From Phaffia rhodozyma (Eukaryota; Basidiomycota; Tremellomycetes; Cystofilobasidiales; Mrakiaceae): 64,000 nt of DNA. A program made the translations under genes and the position numbers. A model generated the notes under the pieces. That model worked only from the letters and a program-made list of their open reading frames with translations, searched no databases and was not told where the DNA came from. The stretch is taken from NCBI GenBank assembly GCA_014706385.1, contig JACGZH010000003.1, positions 496,001 to 560,000 of the forward strand, given 5' to 3'. This document shows, one piece after another, positions 1 through 12,880 of the stretch. How positions within the stretch are numbered: position 1 is the first letter of the stretch; every line of letters begins with the position of its first letter.

Positions 1-2203
1 AGCTGAAATAATCTCCTTCTGAATGGCGTATTCAGCTTCTTATGCACCACATCAAAGCGACTTTGCCGGATACAAAGGCTCGAATTGCTGCTCAGCTTTC
101 TCGGTATCAGACTGAGTTAGCCTCCCTTGGAGGTCCTATGGGAGAGCAATCTGGGGTATGTCCTGTGTTCTTTTCAGATTTTCTTGTTCCCGTTCGCTTA
201 TCTTTTTTAACGCGCTTCTGTTCTGGTCCTGTTTCAAACATTATCAATGCTCTACAGGGAAACGTTGTTTTGTCTGTCATTACTGAGTTCTGCTCCGAGT
301 TCCGAACAATCATCGACGGAGGATCGAACGATCTGAATGTAAACGAGCTTTCTGGAGGAGCTCGTATCAGTTTTGTTTATCACGAGCTGTTCAACCAGGG
401 TGTTAAGTCTATCGATCCGTTCGACCAGGTGAAGGATGGCGACATACGAACAATCCTTTACAACTCTTCCGTTAGTATTGCAACTCTCAATCACCCCTGC
501 CAGCCCTCTCATATTTCCAGTTGATAAACCCCTTCCTTCTTTGATATGTCTTTGATCATTCGTTCTACAGGGATCCACTCCTTCGTTGTTCGTGGGCACT
601 GCTGCGTTCGAGGTCATTGTGAAACAGCAGATCAAGCGACTAGAAGAGCCCAGTCTTAAATGCTGTCAGTTGGTGTACGACGAGTTGATTCGGATCCTGG
701 GTCAAATCCTCACGAAGATTGTGAGTCAACCTCTTTTGAGCACCCCTGTCTTGGGCAAGGAGGAAACGCTCAGTTGAATATATCCTCTTTTACCTGTGCT
801 AATGCATCTCTTCACTCCAATCTGCTGCGTTTATAGCAAGCTTTCAAGCGATATCCTGCTCTCAAGGACCAGTTCAACGCGACCGTTATCCAGTTCTTCC
901 GGGATTCTATGGTTCCCACTACCAAGTTGGTGACCGATATGGTCCAGTACGTCCGATGCGCACCGGAACTGTTCAGAGCAATCGATCAGCTTTTAGGCAG
1001 GGGCATTGGTTAACCAATATCTCGTTTTTCTCTTGCAACATTGTAGAATGCAGGCTTGCTACGTCAACACCACCCACCCTGACTTCCTCAACGGTCACAA
1101 GGTTTGTAATCGTTACAGCTATAGACGTGCAAATAGTGGTGGTTACAAACTGTTAAAGTCGCCTGTTCCTAACTTTCTGAATCAACTTTGAAGGCTATGT
1201 CCCTTGTGACAGATCGAATGAACGCCAACAAGCCTGTGGAGAAGGTTGATCCAAAGAAGATCACTGCGGCCTCGCTCAACAACAACAAGGATCTTGAGGT
1301 TGATATCAAAAAGGAGGAGCCGAGCTTCTTCAGCAGTTTCTTCCCCGCTGGTTCTAAGAGTGCGCCAAAGAAGAAGGGGGTCTCTGTCATGGACACTGTG
1401 AGTTATCTTTGTTGCTAGAGCAATACCTTGTTGATTGGGTTAGAAAGGAACTGAGTGTTGCCTTGGTTTTACTGGGTCCTCCCTCTTAGCCTCCGCCGGT
1501 TATTCGACCTCAGACTGCACTTAGCGATCGAGAGACTATGGAGACGGAAGTTATTAGTATGTACTCTTCTTCAGAATATTCACTCGTATGCGTAAATCTG
1601 ATCTTGTTTACCTCCATTTGTTTGAATAGAGCTCCTCATTCACTCTTACTTCAACATCGTTAAGCGGGAGATGATCGATATGGTGCCGGTGAGTTCATCT
1701 TCTCTACTCGTCCGGGGATTCTTTCCAATTTAAGAATAAGACATAAGATTGTCTGAGGAAGTTTGGTCACTGACTAAAGAAATATCGCATACTTTGTAGA
1801 AATCTATCACTTACACATTGGTCCAGCAATCCAAGGATAACTTGCAGCGAGTCCTTCTAGAGCAGGTTAGTCTCATTTCTGCAACACAGTGGTAGCAATA
1901 TGCAGAAGCGACGAGCAGTTTGTGGAAACTGATACTGATGACTTCCTGTCCGAATTTCGACAGCTGTACAAGCCCGACGTGCTTAGCGATTTGATGAAGG
2001 AGTCCGAGTTTGTCGTTCAGCGCAGAAGAGAGTGTGTCAAGATGTAAGTTTATTTCGTCTTTTCCAATCCCTTCGTCGTCTGCGACGAACATACGCTAAA
2101 CTGTTCGCCGCGGGGTTTCCTTTTCTTTTCTCTCTCCGATTCGATTACATCAAACAGGGTGGAGGCTTTACAGAAAGCGGAAAACATCTGCGCCACCGTT
2201 TAA
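1..2203 (+). CDS. VPS1: Vacuolar sorting dynamin Vps1, 3' part (partial at left edge)
   Basis: This is a dynamin-superfamily GTPase that self-assembles to pinch membranes in vacuolar/endosomal and peroxisomal traffic. The GTPase domain lies outside the window. What is visible is the stalk and GTPase effector domain, in about ten short exons. The first exon starts near 36 with the stalk segment [19 protein letters not shown]. It is followed by the Vps1-type signatures [16 protein letters not shown] and [16 protein letters not shown] near 345-460, [22 protein letters not shown] near 590-650, and [16 protein letters not shown] in the GED near 1635-1690. A Lys/Ser-rich insert (1190-1400) takes the place of a PH domain, as expected for fungal dynamins. 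The wording matches Vps1 better than mitochondrial Dnm1, which differs in the GGARI..F region. The last exon, after an intron starting near 2044, ends with NICATV and TAA at 2201-2203. The family call is secure; the exon edges are inferred. Confidence 0.9.
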
Positions 2204-2523
2204 AGAGGAAATTTTGAGGTCTCAATTGAGCGCTATATTGTATCCTATTCTCCATCCGTCTCTAGTTCCCCAATCTCCTTCCCTTCTCTTCTATCTTATT
2301 TTCTCGATTTTCTCTAAATATCCTTTCGGTCGCTTTACGTACCCAAGACAAGCGTGGAACTGATAGATGTATATTTGTCCCGTAGTTCAAGTTAGAGACA
2401 AGAACAAGGAGAAAGGAAAGCCTGAATGAAAAACCCCCCCCCCGAAGAAAGTGAAAGGGAGTAATTGAAGATTTTGTTTTCATCTATCTTGAGTTCAACG
2501 TTTACAGATATTTCTTTGCTCCT
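2204..2523. other. Convergent intergenic gap VPS1/TCP1
   Basis: This 320 bp gap lies between two converging stop codons and presumably holds both 3' UTRs. It contains a run of ten C residues (2434-2443) in an otherwise A/T-rich stretch. I see no gene or RNA in it. Confidence 0.6.
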
Positions 2524-5306
2524 TTAGTGACCTCCGTGAGGATCTTCTGCCTTCTGCTCGGGCGCCACCTGGATGGCTGTAGAACGGTTCGTTGAAATGC
2601 AAACACGAGAGAGGTTAGCAACCATGATAGTAGTACACCTGATCAGAGACATTGAGAACAAGAGGAGAGTGGACGCACCATCATCAATCCTCAACAAGCT
2701 CGTGGCAGCCTCCAACGCACTCTTCAAACTTCTAACCTTAGAGATAGTAGGTTCCAAGATTCCAGCCTTCAGGTTATCCCTAACTTCACCCTTCATCAAA
2801 TCAAGACCGTAGTTAGCGAGAGCCTTCTTAGGATCTCCAATAGAAGCCGTCTGGGCTGCGTTATGGTAGGCTCGGAGCTTGGCGACCAGGTCGGTCGAGT
2901 CCTTGGCGGCGTTGACAGAAAGGGTCTTGGGGATGACAAGCAGGGCGGCGGCAAACTCAGCGATAGCGAGCTGCTCTCGAGAGCCAAGGGTTGTAGCAAA
3001 GTTCTCGAGGTAGATCGAGAGTGCGGCTTCAACAGCTCCTCCTCCAGGAACGACGGCTCCGCTCTCGAGGGTTCGCTTGATGATTGATAGCGAGTCGTGC
3101 AGAGCTCGCTCCATCTCGTCCAACATGTAGTCTGCCCGATTCAAGAGAATTACTCTTTCAGCACGATAGCGATTCGATCGTGGCACAGAAGAAGATGTAG
3201 CGACACGTACCGTTGGCACCTCTCAAGATGATACTTGAGCTGTTGACGACCTTAGTTCCCTTGACCAAAATCAACTCGTCATCCGAAATTCTCTCCTGAA
3301 CAACCTCCTCGGCGTAACCCAGGTACTCCTTCTCGAACGTTTCGTCTCCGTCCAGGTTAGCCATGGAGGAGATAAGAGTCGCTCCAGAGGCTTTAGCAAT
3401 TCTTCGAAGGTCCTCCTTTCGACATCTTCGAACTGCCATTGCGCCAGCCTCAACGAACTCTTTGAGGCACAAATCATCGATTCCCTTGGTGGTTAAGATG
3501 ACGTTCGCGCCTGATGCAAGGATCTTTCGGACTTTCTCCAGAGTGATCTCAGATTCTCTACAGCGAACAACAAAGTATTGAAAAACAAGTAAGATTTTGA
3601 ATGAAAAGGATACACAAATGAGCTAAGATGACCAAGAGTTCGTACCTGCGTCGGATCTCTTCAAGCTGGTTAGGATCGTCAATAGTAATATGAACGCCAA
3701 GGTGCATTCGCTGTTTCGTCAAGTTCATATCTAAGCAAGCAATCTTGGCTCCAACAATTCGCGTCTTCATGGCTGAGAGAAAGAAAGGGGAGACACAGAG
3801 ACAAAATAATCAGGACCAAGCAGACTTGAAGTAAAAGTAGTAAGAAAAGAGCGCATACCCTGCGAAGCGACAGTGCAGTTCAAAGCGTAACCCTTGACAG
3901 CGATAGATTCCCTGGCACTCTTTCCGTGGGCCTTGAGAACGTTGACGGCCTTGACGGGGTACTTGGTCTCTCCTCTAGGGTTGACCGTCTTGACAGCCAG
4001 GATAGCATCAACTGCTAAGGGGGCAAAGAAATCATCGTCGCTGGATGATAGACAAGACGTATATGCCAAAGGGAAGCCGAAGATTCGTTAGGTGTTTTGA
4101 CATGATATTTACACGACCCTGCTGGATCACGTCTGAGTATAGGAGAAGATATGACGAACGCGTGGATAATCTTGGAGGACATGGATGTTTTGGCGATGTT
4201 GATCAGGCAGTCCTTGCCAAGCTTGCTTACGGGAGTAGACATCTGCTCGAGCATGTACTTGCAAGCCTCCTTACAGGCCAATCTATTTAGTAGTTTATCA
4301 AAAATCAGAATCGGTCGTTTGTATGTCATCAGGTATGTTTCATGAGTTTGGTGGTCGATGCTGAGCAAGCAAGAGAAAAATACGAACCGGTATCCGGTAA
4401 TCACAGTTGTCGGGTGAATCTTGTTCTTGACCAAATCATTTGCTCGTCGAAGCAATTCAGCAGCTAGAAGAACGACAGAAGTAGTTCCATCTCCAACCTC
4501 CTTGTCCTGCTGTTGAGCCAAAGAAACTAGAATTCGGGCCTAGACATTGGTTGTGTAAGAGAAGAAAGAATTCAGTCAGGATGCGACTTGGCTGAGAGAA
4601 AGTAGAAAGAAAATGGCTAACAGCTGGGTGGGTGACTTCAAGAAGCTTGAGAATAGTAGCTCCATCGTTGGTAATGGTAACATCCTGGAGAAAGCGGAAG
4701 AAGAAGAAGATGGAGGTATACAGCATACAATGAGATCAGCCCACTGAAGGCAAGGGAGGTTGCGAGTGAGAGAAGAAAAACAAGAGCTTACACCAATGTT
4801 GTCGACCATCATCTACATGTTTCATCATAAAGTGAGATCAAACTTGATAAGAATCCTTCGAGAGCAGAAGCGGCCTGCTTGTACCTGATATAGTCCAACA
4901 AAGGATATCGAATCTTACCTTATCGAGACCGACAGGTCCTAGCGACGACTTGACGATGTTGGAGATGGTTTGAGCAGCCAGGACTATTGTCATCAGGAGA
5001 ATTCCTCAAGCAAAGGCGTCAGCTTCTCATCTGATACGTCACATTATGCAGAAAAGAGCAGCATAAGCCGAGACAACAATCAACACGAACCGTTCTGGTT
5101 TCGAACTTCTTCTCCAGAGACTCGCTCTCCACCAAGGAAGAGACCTACAATCAAAGAAGAAATCCCAGTTAGGGGAAAAAAAGAGAAAAAAGGTACTGGG
5201 TGTAAGCTAAAGCTTCTACCGGCTCACGCCCAAAGGACAGAAACACCCGAAACAAACAAAAGATCTACTGACCAGCTCTGGGATCACGTTGGAACATTGA
5301 TGCCAT
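2524..5306 (-). CDS. TCP1: CCT/TRiC chaperonin alpha subunit
   Basis: This is subunit 1 (alpha) of the cytosolic group II chaperonin ring that folds actin, tubulin and many WD40 proteins. The start ATG (5304-5306) opens a short exon reading [11 protein letters not shown]. Later exons give [15 protein letters not shown] and [15 protein letters not shown]. The ATPase motif GDGTTSVV is near 4500-4475, and the apical-domain exon [17 protein letters not shown] is near 3930-3860. The alpha-specific signatures [18 protein letters not shown] and [19 protein letters not shown] lie in the 3' exons. The end is LRIDDAIQ with an acidic GGH tail, and the stop is at 2524-2526. About ten exons give roughly 560 residues, normal for the family. 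ISDDELI and the C-terminal LRIDD wording distinguish alpha from eta. It diverges from MLH3 across about 450 bp. Confidence 0.93.
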
Positions 5307-5757
5307 AATGAATGTGGCAAAGGGATGGAGATGAAAGACTAAGGAAGAGAGGAGGGGATGGGATGAAAGTCTGTCGAGAGAATAGAAGTGCCAACGGTCG
5401 ATAAAGATGTCAACTCGATTCTGTAGCACGTGTAACCAGGGTAACTATGATCTGTAACAAAGCCATATTATAAGTAGTGCTTTCGAAACGAGCTCCATCT
5501 AGTGACAATCTCTCTTCTCGTCACCACTGTTCATCCCATTTATGCTCAAGAGCATGCTTTGATCTGGTTGGAGACATCTGCAGATCATACCTAGTACTCT
5601 GCCGGGCTATAGATAAATCCTTTATGTTTCTTGTCGACTTGGCGCCTTCCGGTTTATCTTCACTCTACCTCTCACGGCCAAAGCCGATAGTCTGTTTTAG
5701 CTAACACCGGCTTAGGACTCAAGCAACCATCTGTCTCACAAACTTCTCTCTACCCTG
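5307..5757. promoter_or_regulatory. Divergent TCP1/MLH3 promoter interval
   Basis: This 451 bp interval separates the start codons of TCP1 (-) and MLH3 (+). It contains a CACGTG E-box at 5427-5432 and a pyrimidine-rich leader approaching MLH3. No coding sequence is apparent. Confidence 0.5.
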
Positions 5758-8700
5758 ATGTCTGACCGACACATCAAGCCACTCCCTTCTTCGCTGGCCA
5801 ACCATCTCCGTTCTCAGACTATCGTTCCCACCCTTCCTCAGGCTCTGTCTGAGCTCATTCAGAACAGTCTCGATGCTAAATCCAGGCACCTGTCTATCTA
5901 CCTAAGTCTCTCCCGATGGCTCCTCCGTGTCGAAGATGATGGTACTGGCATTTCCAGGCAGGGGATCGAACGGCTCCGGGATGGACATAGATACATGACG
6001 TCTAAGAGTGAACCAGAGACCAGAGAGTTGGGCGAGGGGAAATATGGCTACAGAGGCGAAGCACTGAGCTCGCTGGCGGCAGTCAGCCGTCTAGAAGTTG
6101 TTTCCAGGGCAGTGGGATCGAAAGATACTTGGTCGTTTTCCATCAAGGTCTGTGCTAGCCTGAATACCTGACTCTGAGTGATCATGAGAGATACGTCTTT
6201 GAGTAGACAGAGTCTGAAGAGAGTCTGACCTGACACGGCTTGTGAACTTCTACAGGGCAGTCAACCGATTCAATTTGGCCCATCTGGCAGAAGTCTCTTA
6301 AGATCAGGAACTATCGTCACGATCAAAGATCTTTTTTTCAATGTAAAGCCCGATTGTTTGTTTGTCGTACTGTGGTTACAGATTCTCTCAGAATTCGATT
6401 ATTCTCTTTTTTGCTAGCCTTCAGTGTATGCAAGATATACTAACTTGGTTCCGTATGCGATATGTGTTCAGCTTCCCATCCGCCGGACGTCCACGCCCTC
6501 ATCTGCCAGCATGCTCCTGGCTTGCAAAAAGGTTGTGGAGATGGCGTCTCTGTTATTTCCTCATATTAGCTTCTCTCTATATGATCTTGAAAAGGAACAG
6601 ATCAAGGAGGGAGGAAGAATGTGGAGTGTCTCGAAAGTATGTCATCTCGATAGCTTTATCTGTGAGAGCCGTGCGCAAGCAAACTCTGAACGATATCTCT
6701 TTCAATTGTCCTCTGACTTTCATCCCTTCCATGGTATAGACATCTACAATGATCTCTAGGTTCGGACAAATCCACGGTGTGGCCATGATAAGAGTTTGTC
6801 CTCCGCACCTCTTATTTGAGTTCTTTGGATATGGCACTCAATATCAGTATACGACGCACATATAATTTAGTCTGTGACTCCTCTACAAGTCTCCAAACAA
6901 GACATTAAGATTGAAGGATTCATCTCTCAAAACGGAGCTCACAGTCGAGTGAGCTCACTCTCTTTCTCTTTATCATATTTCAGACTCATATAACAATGGT
7001 CAACAATATCTCATCCTCTTCTGATTCGATTTGAGTCAGGCGCAACAATACATATGTAAGCTGATACATCTGCTCATGTTAGCCAGAACTGAACTCTGAC
7101 CGTCCGGAGCATCGATTTAATTCAGTTGTAAATAATTACGCCCTATCATGGTCAGATCTGCACAGGGCTGTTGAAGATCGATTCGAACAGAGTGGGTTTG
7201 CGCGATCTGTAAGGCCTCGGTTCACCACCACCTCTTTTGTTAGGCATATGATTGATTTCCACTTGAACTACAAATACAGCTTCAACCAGAGCTTGAATTG
7301 GGTATGTTTTCCCCTAGAAGTCAGTTTTGTTATGTCTTGCTTTCGATTCTGAATAGAATCCAATATCGTCTAGTTCTTCATCGACTGAACACTTTGCCTT
7401 CCATCAGGTTCGAACAAGATGAATATACGAAAGATGGAGCGCAAGGCTGTGTATGTTTTGAGCATCACATTACCACCCAACATGATTGACGTCAACATGG
7501 AGCCTTCCAAAACTGTAGTCCAGTTCGAGGTGAGTTTTGCTTTCTCTGGTATGGATCTCCGAGATCACAGATATTAATACCAAACATCTGATCACATGTC
7601 CGACAGGACGAATCGTCGATTATAGCGCTTCTTCTCGAACTAGTAAACTCTTTCCTGGAAAAGCATGGGCTTTGTCTTCAAGCAAGCAGGCCAAGTTTGT
7701 TGACTGATCCTGTACAATCACCTCCTATATATTCAAAACCGTCTGGGATTGTGCCATTTAAAAGAAGCAGGGGTGCCGAATATGAGTCGAGCGTTCAAAA
7801 ACCTAATTTCAGCTCAAGAGAGCGCTCAAAATCACCCTCCGTAAGGAAGAGAGCTCGCAGCGAGGTGACAGATAAAAGAACGGTCAAGGAAGTAAGCACT
7901 TTGGTTCTGATTATAGGCATACTACAGTTATGACATACTGACCTCGCATTCCTTTTCTCAATACAAAATAGGATTCGTTCGTCTACAAGACTGGAACTTG
8001 GATATGCGAGGCCCCGTCTATCAATCCTGCCATTGAGTGCTTGAACATGCTAGCTACCTCATCTAAGCTTGTAGAGATAGCCAGTCCTGAACAAGTTGCG
8101 AATGGTCCAAAGATATCCGGTGCCCAAGGGTCTCGGAAAGAGTGTGATCACCACGAGGTGGTGAATTGCAACAGCAAACAGTTGCCGTCATGGCTTTCAC
8201 AGGTTTTGAAAGTTTGTTTTATTTGCTCCACTTTTGTTGTGATTTGCTCTCTACTCAAGATAAGTTAATAATGCTCTGGTTGAGCTGACTCGTCTGAAAA
8301 CTGGTTTCATCGAAACGAAAAAGGGTTGGTCGAATCGTGAGTCACTGTCCTGCCGATGCTGTTTCACACGATTGATCCATCGAAAAATCTTGCCACGGGA
8401 TATCTGACCCTTCTTGTTCTTCTAGCAACATTTGCATCTCGTAACGAGGCTTTTGTTCCGCAGGTGGAGCTTCCTATTTTGTCTCGAGACCAACCTCTAC
8501 CATCCTACCCTCAACAGCGTCGCTCTCTTTCCAATTCAAATATATTCAAATCCGCTCGGCTCAACAAACATGACTTACCTGCTCATCTTTCGAGGGAAAG
8601 TCTCTGCGAAGCCTCTATCATCTCGCAAGTAGACGAAAAATTCCTAGCATGCGTCTTGAGATCAGGCTCGTCAACAAATCCGCTATCGGCAACAAGAGAG

Positions 8701-9737
8701 CAAAAGGAAATGCTTGTTCTGATAGACCAACATGCGGCAGACGAGCGGATCCGGGTCGAACGATTTCTAAAAGAATTAGGCGAGGGCTTCCTCGCTGGGT
8801 CGGCAGGTCTCGATGTCGATTCATCTGACTCAAAGGGGGTTGCGCTTCATCGACCATTAGAACCATCTTTCATTCTCCTCACCCGAAACGAATACCTCCT
8901 TCTTCTAACGAATCCGAAATTTGTTCAAGCATTGAGTCGATGGGGAATACATCTTGGGCTCTCTCACTCTCCTACGAAAGAGGTGGAAGGAGAAGGAGAC
9001 GAAGCATTTTTTCAGGTCAACGTGCTGGCCGTGCCCAAGATTGTAGCAGGTCGACTACTGGGCAGAAAGTCTTTAGCCGAGGGCCCGGTAGAGCTGACCG
9101 AACTTGTCAAAGAGTTCTTAGCCAAGTCGAAAGTGGACGGAGTAGACGGCTGGCCTGATTTAGACAATTTCGATCCAGAGTTTGCTATTGCCGCGCCTAC
9201 TAGTGAGAACAACGATGGCGACGAAGATATCGGGATTGCTGGGCAGAGGTGGATGAAGGCGATGAGGTTCTGTCCTCGAGTGTTGCTAGATTTAATAAAC
9301 TCGAAGGCTTGTCGAGGTATGTAGATTTCGGTTGTCTACCCTGTTCGGGCCCTATTCTCTTCGGATAGCTTACCTTTCTGCTGGACTTTTGAATTGGTTG
9401 GTCTTCAAAACAGGCGCAATCATGTTCAACGACCCTCTGACGACCGCTCAGACCACACGTCTGTTACACCAACTGTCGACAACGCTCTTCCCATTCCAGT
9501 GCGCTCACGGCCGGTTAGTGCTGACTCATTGTTCTGTTCTCTGTTTGTCTCGAAAACGAAACGTACGAGACCATCTCACGCGCTGACATATATTCTGTTC
9601 TCCGTACCAAACTTTGGCTTTTCAGGCCATCGATGATTCCCGTAGTCGATCTCGATATAATTTCTGAGCAGACTTCTAGCCGTTCTGTTCAACCTCCATG
9701 TAGATTAGATTGGGAGCGCTTTGGATTTGATACCTAG
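5758..9737 (+). CDS. MLH3: DNA mismatch repair / meiotic crossover protein MLH3
   Basis: This is a MutL homologue that pairs with Mlh1 as an endonuclease in mismatch repair and meiotic crossover resolution. The N-terminal GHKL ATPase motifs are clear. ELIQNSLDAKS carries the Mg-binding Asn, VEDDGTGI is the DxGxG motif, and YGYRGEALSSLA is the ATP-lid motif (5850-6070). They continue after an intron into IKDLFFN and LPIRRTS. The transducer domain ends with MEPSKTVVQFE near 7495-7530. A poorly conserved linker spans about 7620-8600. The endonuclease motif DQHAADERIRVERF is at about 8725-8765, and the other metal-site motifs follow: ACRGAIMFNDPLT, then FPFQCAHGRPS across an intron near 9510-9630. 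The C-terminus LDWERFGFDT ends at TAG 9735-9737 and matches MLH3-type tails. All catalytic motifs appear intact. The exons at 6770-7300 are short and the least certain. Confidence 0.92.
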
Positions 9738-9831
9738 CTTAATTGATATCTATATATGTTGATCTAACTGAGTCAGTCTATCAGGTGAACGCTTCAAACA
9801 GGAGAGAGGTTACACATCCAACCGTGACCAT

Positions 9832-9837
9832 CACGTG
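9832..9837. promoter_or_regulatory. CACGTG element upstream of TIP41
   Basis: This palindromic E-box (read as TCACGTG on the + strand) lies about 105 bp upstream of the TIP41 start codon. It is one of several CACGTG sites at similar distances from starts in this window. Factor binding is inferred only. Confidence 0.35.
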
Positions 9838-9937
9838 CGTTCATTAAATGCCATCGAAATAGCCTGCTTTGATCAATCTCATCGTTCAGACCAACGCTTC
9901 ATAGAACACGACAATCATCATTAAGCACTCGTTCAGT

Positions 9938-11362
9938 ATGCATTCTTCGTTGAGCTCCAACTTTCCAGGAAAGATTCCTCCCTACAAGGTTCAAGAGCCT
10001 ACACCAGGCGCTCATCCGCCGACTAGATCGATCACCATCGACGGCTGGGAGATCACTTGTTGCAGTACTCATATCATGAATGCCCTCCAGATTGACGAGT
10101 ATGTATCTCGTCCTCTTGTACAATCCCTTCAGCCTGATCATATCGCACCTTTCTATCTCACCGCGCTTCAAGATGTAAGCCCTGACTAACTTGTTCGAGG
10201 ATATCTATATCGAAACAACAAACAGAGCAGCGACCCATCTATCAATTCCACTTCCTGAAATGACGTTTGCCGATAATCATCTGACCTTGCGTCATGAGCC
10301 TTCTGGGTTCACCTATACATTTCAGGCACTCCCTGCCTTGAGTAAGGTCAAGGTCGGAGCAGGGTGGGATGAACAAGGAGGAGGAGTCAGAGTCAAGCAT
10401 GCCGATGAATGGGGAAAGACTAGGTCAGTCTATCTGCCACGTATATCAAGATCACGACCAGTCTGGGCTGATTTCTGTATTGTTTGTACTCATTTGATTG
10501 GGAAAATTCGTCGAACGAGACAGATCTACAGGACCTTCTCCATTGTCCCCCGAGACTCCGCTACCCACTGTACCTGTCAAACCCTTCGACTGGACGTATT
10601 CTACCCTCCATAATGGCTCTTGCTCTACCAGCTCGACGTCATCATCACCGTCTTCACCGTCGCTGTCAACCTCGATAGCTTGGCGACCCGCTTCGTCCGG
10701 CGAGGTCATTGATCTGGAACTACTCAGTAGACCGGATCCTATTCTGTACTACGACGAAATCCCACTATTCGAGAGCGAATTGGATGACAACGGAACATCA
10801 ACTCTCTCGGCGCGTGTGGTACGTCAGATCATCAGTCGAACGTTGAAAACGAACGCGTCTATCTAATTACCTATTTCTTGTTATCCTGTGTCCTGTCGCT
10901 CTCATGTTTAAACAGAGGGTCATGCCGACTTGTTTGTTTGTACTTTTGCGTCATTTCTTGAGGGTTGACGGAGTTCTTTTCAGGGTGAGAGACGTCAGGG
11001 TGTTCCATCTGTTTGGATCAAACAAGGTCGTTCGGGAAGTGAGCGGTTGGGAAGGTGAATACGAGGGCGTCAAGTCGGTAAGTCTTTCATCAACAGATGC
11101 ATCGAATTCGGTCTTGATATATTGATATTGATGGTGTTGATTCAACCGAAACTAGCGTCTGCCTCCCCCGTTCTCGGATTTGTCCCCATTATCATCTTCC
11201 GGCTGGGTTCATCAAACGCTATCGGGCAGACGACCTCCGCCAGGCGTTAAATTGGAAGGCGGAACGAAATCGTGGCCTGGGTTAGGGAAGACTACTGAGG
11301 TGTTGGTACTAGACCGACTCGAGAAAAACGGAAGCCAAAAATCGCAAGAAACAGATCAATAA
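9938..11362 (+). CDS. TIP41: TIP41-like regulator of type 2A phosphatases
   Basis: TIP41/TIPRL binds PP2A-family catalytic subunits and links them to TOR signalling. The first exon begins MHSSLSSNF and contains the family's ITIDGWEITCCSTHIMNALQ block. After an intron near 10170-10250 the second exon gives the signature LPEMTFADNHLTLRHEPSGF and the hallmark HADEWGKTR near 10400-10425. The third exon carries PFDWTYST and ELLSRPDPILYYDEIPLFE with ELDDNGTSTLSARV (10570-10820). The next gives RHFLRVDGVLFRVRDVRVFH and ends REVSGWEGEYEGVK. The final exon from about 11158 encodes a basic, poorly conserved tail ending at TAA 11360-11362. Residue order and spacing match TIP41 throughout. It converges on RPC19. 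Confidence 0.9.
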
Positions 11363-11544
11363 GAATAATAAATGTTTTTTTTTCCAACATCGTTGTTGTT
11401 GGCGTTGTCGATGTTGCATAAAGCCTGTGTAGAAATGCTCATCAACCACGACAATAATATGTGATGGCCCTCCTCTCTTAGCTAACTCGAACAAGGCGTG
11501 CGTAGGAATACAGAACATTGGGGATTTATAGAAGAAAAATTAAA

Positions 11545-12635
11545 TCATGAATCGATTTCCATTCCACCACCAACAGCCTCGGCGTGGGATCGAAGGACGT
11601 CTTCTACCTCGGCCCGAACATTAACATCCTGAACTCGTTTTATTGAGTCGGTCCTGAAGGAAGAAAAAAGTGAGAAGGAAGGAGAATTTCGTGTTCGTTA
11701 GGCTCAAACCATCCGTTCAATGGTAAGGAGAGTTTGACGTACTCGAGGGAGTCTTGGTAGCCAGCCTTGACGGTATTCAACAAGTTGCGCAAGTCAGAAA
11801 GCGCTGTGAGCAGACACGTCACTGCGGACTTGTTGTCTACATGATGCGGTGAAATATGATAAAACAGGAAAGAGAGAGAGAGATGAGTTTCTGTTAGGAG
11901 GACCAAACACGACTGGTTTGAGGATGAGCTAGTAAGACGCGGCACGTACCATACATCTGGATTCGAAGGTGAAACTTCGCCTCTGACGGGTGAGGCATGC
12001 TGTTTGAAGAAGGAGTCGCGAGAAGAGTTGTATTGAGTGTCAGCTAAGATATTTCTGCAATGATGGAATCCGGTGATAGGACATGACAGAGAGAAGGAAA
12101 AGGAGGTCGAACCTGTATCCACAGAACTGAACGTCGGGGCTGATTGAACCAACAGACAATGAGAAAGATGTTAGGAATATCTCAGCACGCCCTACGATCA
12201 AAAAAGAAGAGGCATATAGAGCAGGCCCGGCCTGAGAAGAACAAGGATCGTGAACATACTTCTTCATGACCATCCATCTTAAGGCGTTTCCTAGGGTGTG
12301 GTCCTCGTCTCTGATGTTGAAGGTAGCAGCCGAGAGGTCGGCGGAAGCACCGGGAAGCTAGTTGGACAGCCCACGCGAGGGTAATATGTCAAAGTTATCC
12401 CAACCGATCAATCCGTCACATGAGTGCAGGAGGGGTGGAGAATCGAGGTTCCAGGGGAGCAAAAGGTAGTAAGAAGGAATAAAAACGAGCTTAGATCAGT
12501 CACCTGTGCAAAGGAAAAGATACTTTCGTAAGCAGAACTTCAGGAGAAGAGCCAGGTCAAACGAACGATAGTGATTTTCTCCTTGTCATACTCGGCAATC
12601 TGAACGGGCGCATTAAAATCTCCTTGCTCGGCCAT
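11545..12635 (-). CDS. RPC19: RNA polymerase I and III common subunit AC19
   Basis: AC19 (Rpb11-like) pairs with AC40 in the assembly platform of Pol I and Pol III, in the nucleus. The start ATG (12633-12635) opens MAEQGDFNAPVQIAEYDKEK. After introns, the diagnostic exon reads FNIRDEDHTLGNALRWMVMK, followed by small exons giving PDVQFCGY, PHPSEAKFHLRIQMY, and DNKSAVTCLLTALSDLRNLL. The last exon joins across the intron at about 11640-11740 and ends SHAEAVGGGMEIDS with TGA at 11545-11547. About 130-150 residues over at least six exons is normal for the family. The DEDHTLGN..R motif separates it from Pol II Rpb11. It diverges from GPI3 across 245 bp. Confidence 0.9.
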
Positions 12636-12781
12636 AGTTGTGTATGTGTAATTGAGTGAGTATCTGACTTAGGTAGCTGTCGAGAGCACTTGGATGGTTG
12701 GTATGGATTTATCAGTAGTGATTGTTGAAGGTGAGAACGAGCTTTGAGAAATTATGTGGCGGGGTTGCAGAGCTGTGTAAA

Positions 12782-12787
12782 CACGTG
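12782..12787. promoter_or_regulatory. CACGTG(ACC) element, RPC19/GPI3 promoter
   Basis: This E-box, extended as CACGTGACC, lies 94 bp upstream of the GPI3 ATG and inside the divergent interval shared with RPC19. The same CACGTGAC core stands upstream of GPI1. The regulatory role is inferred from position only. Confidence 0.4.
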
Positions 12788-12880
12788 ACCCACAGTTGAT
12801 CATCCATCCCTCCGTCTACTTCCTCTTATTCGACCGGCCATCAGCAGCCCTCATCGTCTGCTTTCACCTTTGCTCTGGTC

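Noticed and set aside
2434..2443. C10 run as a functional element
   Set aside because: It is a homopolymer in a 3' intergenic gap, more likely a neutral or length-variable tract.
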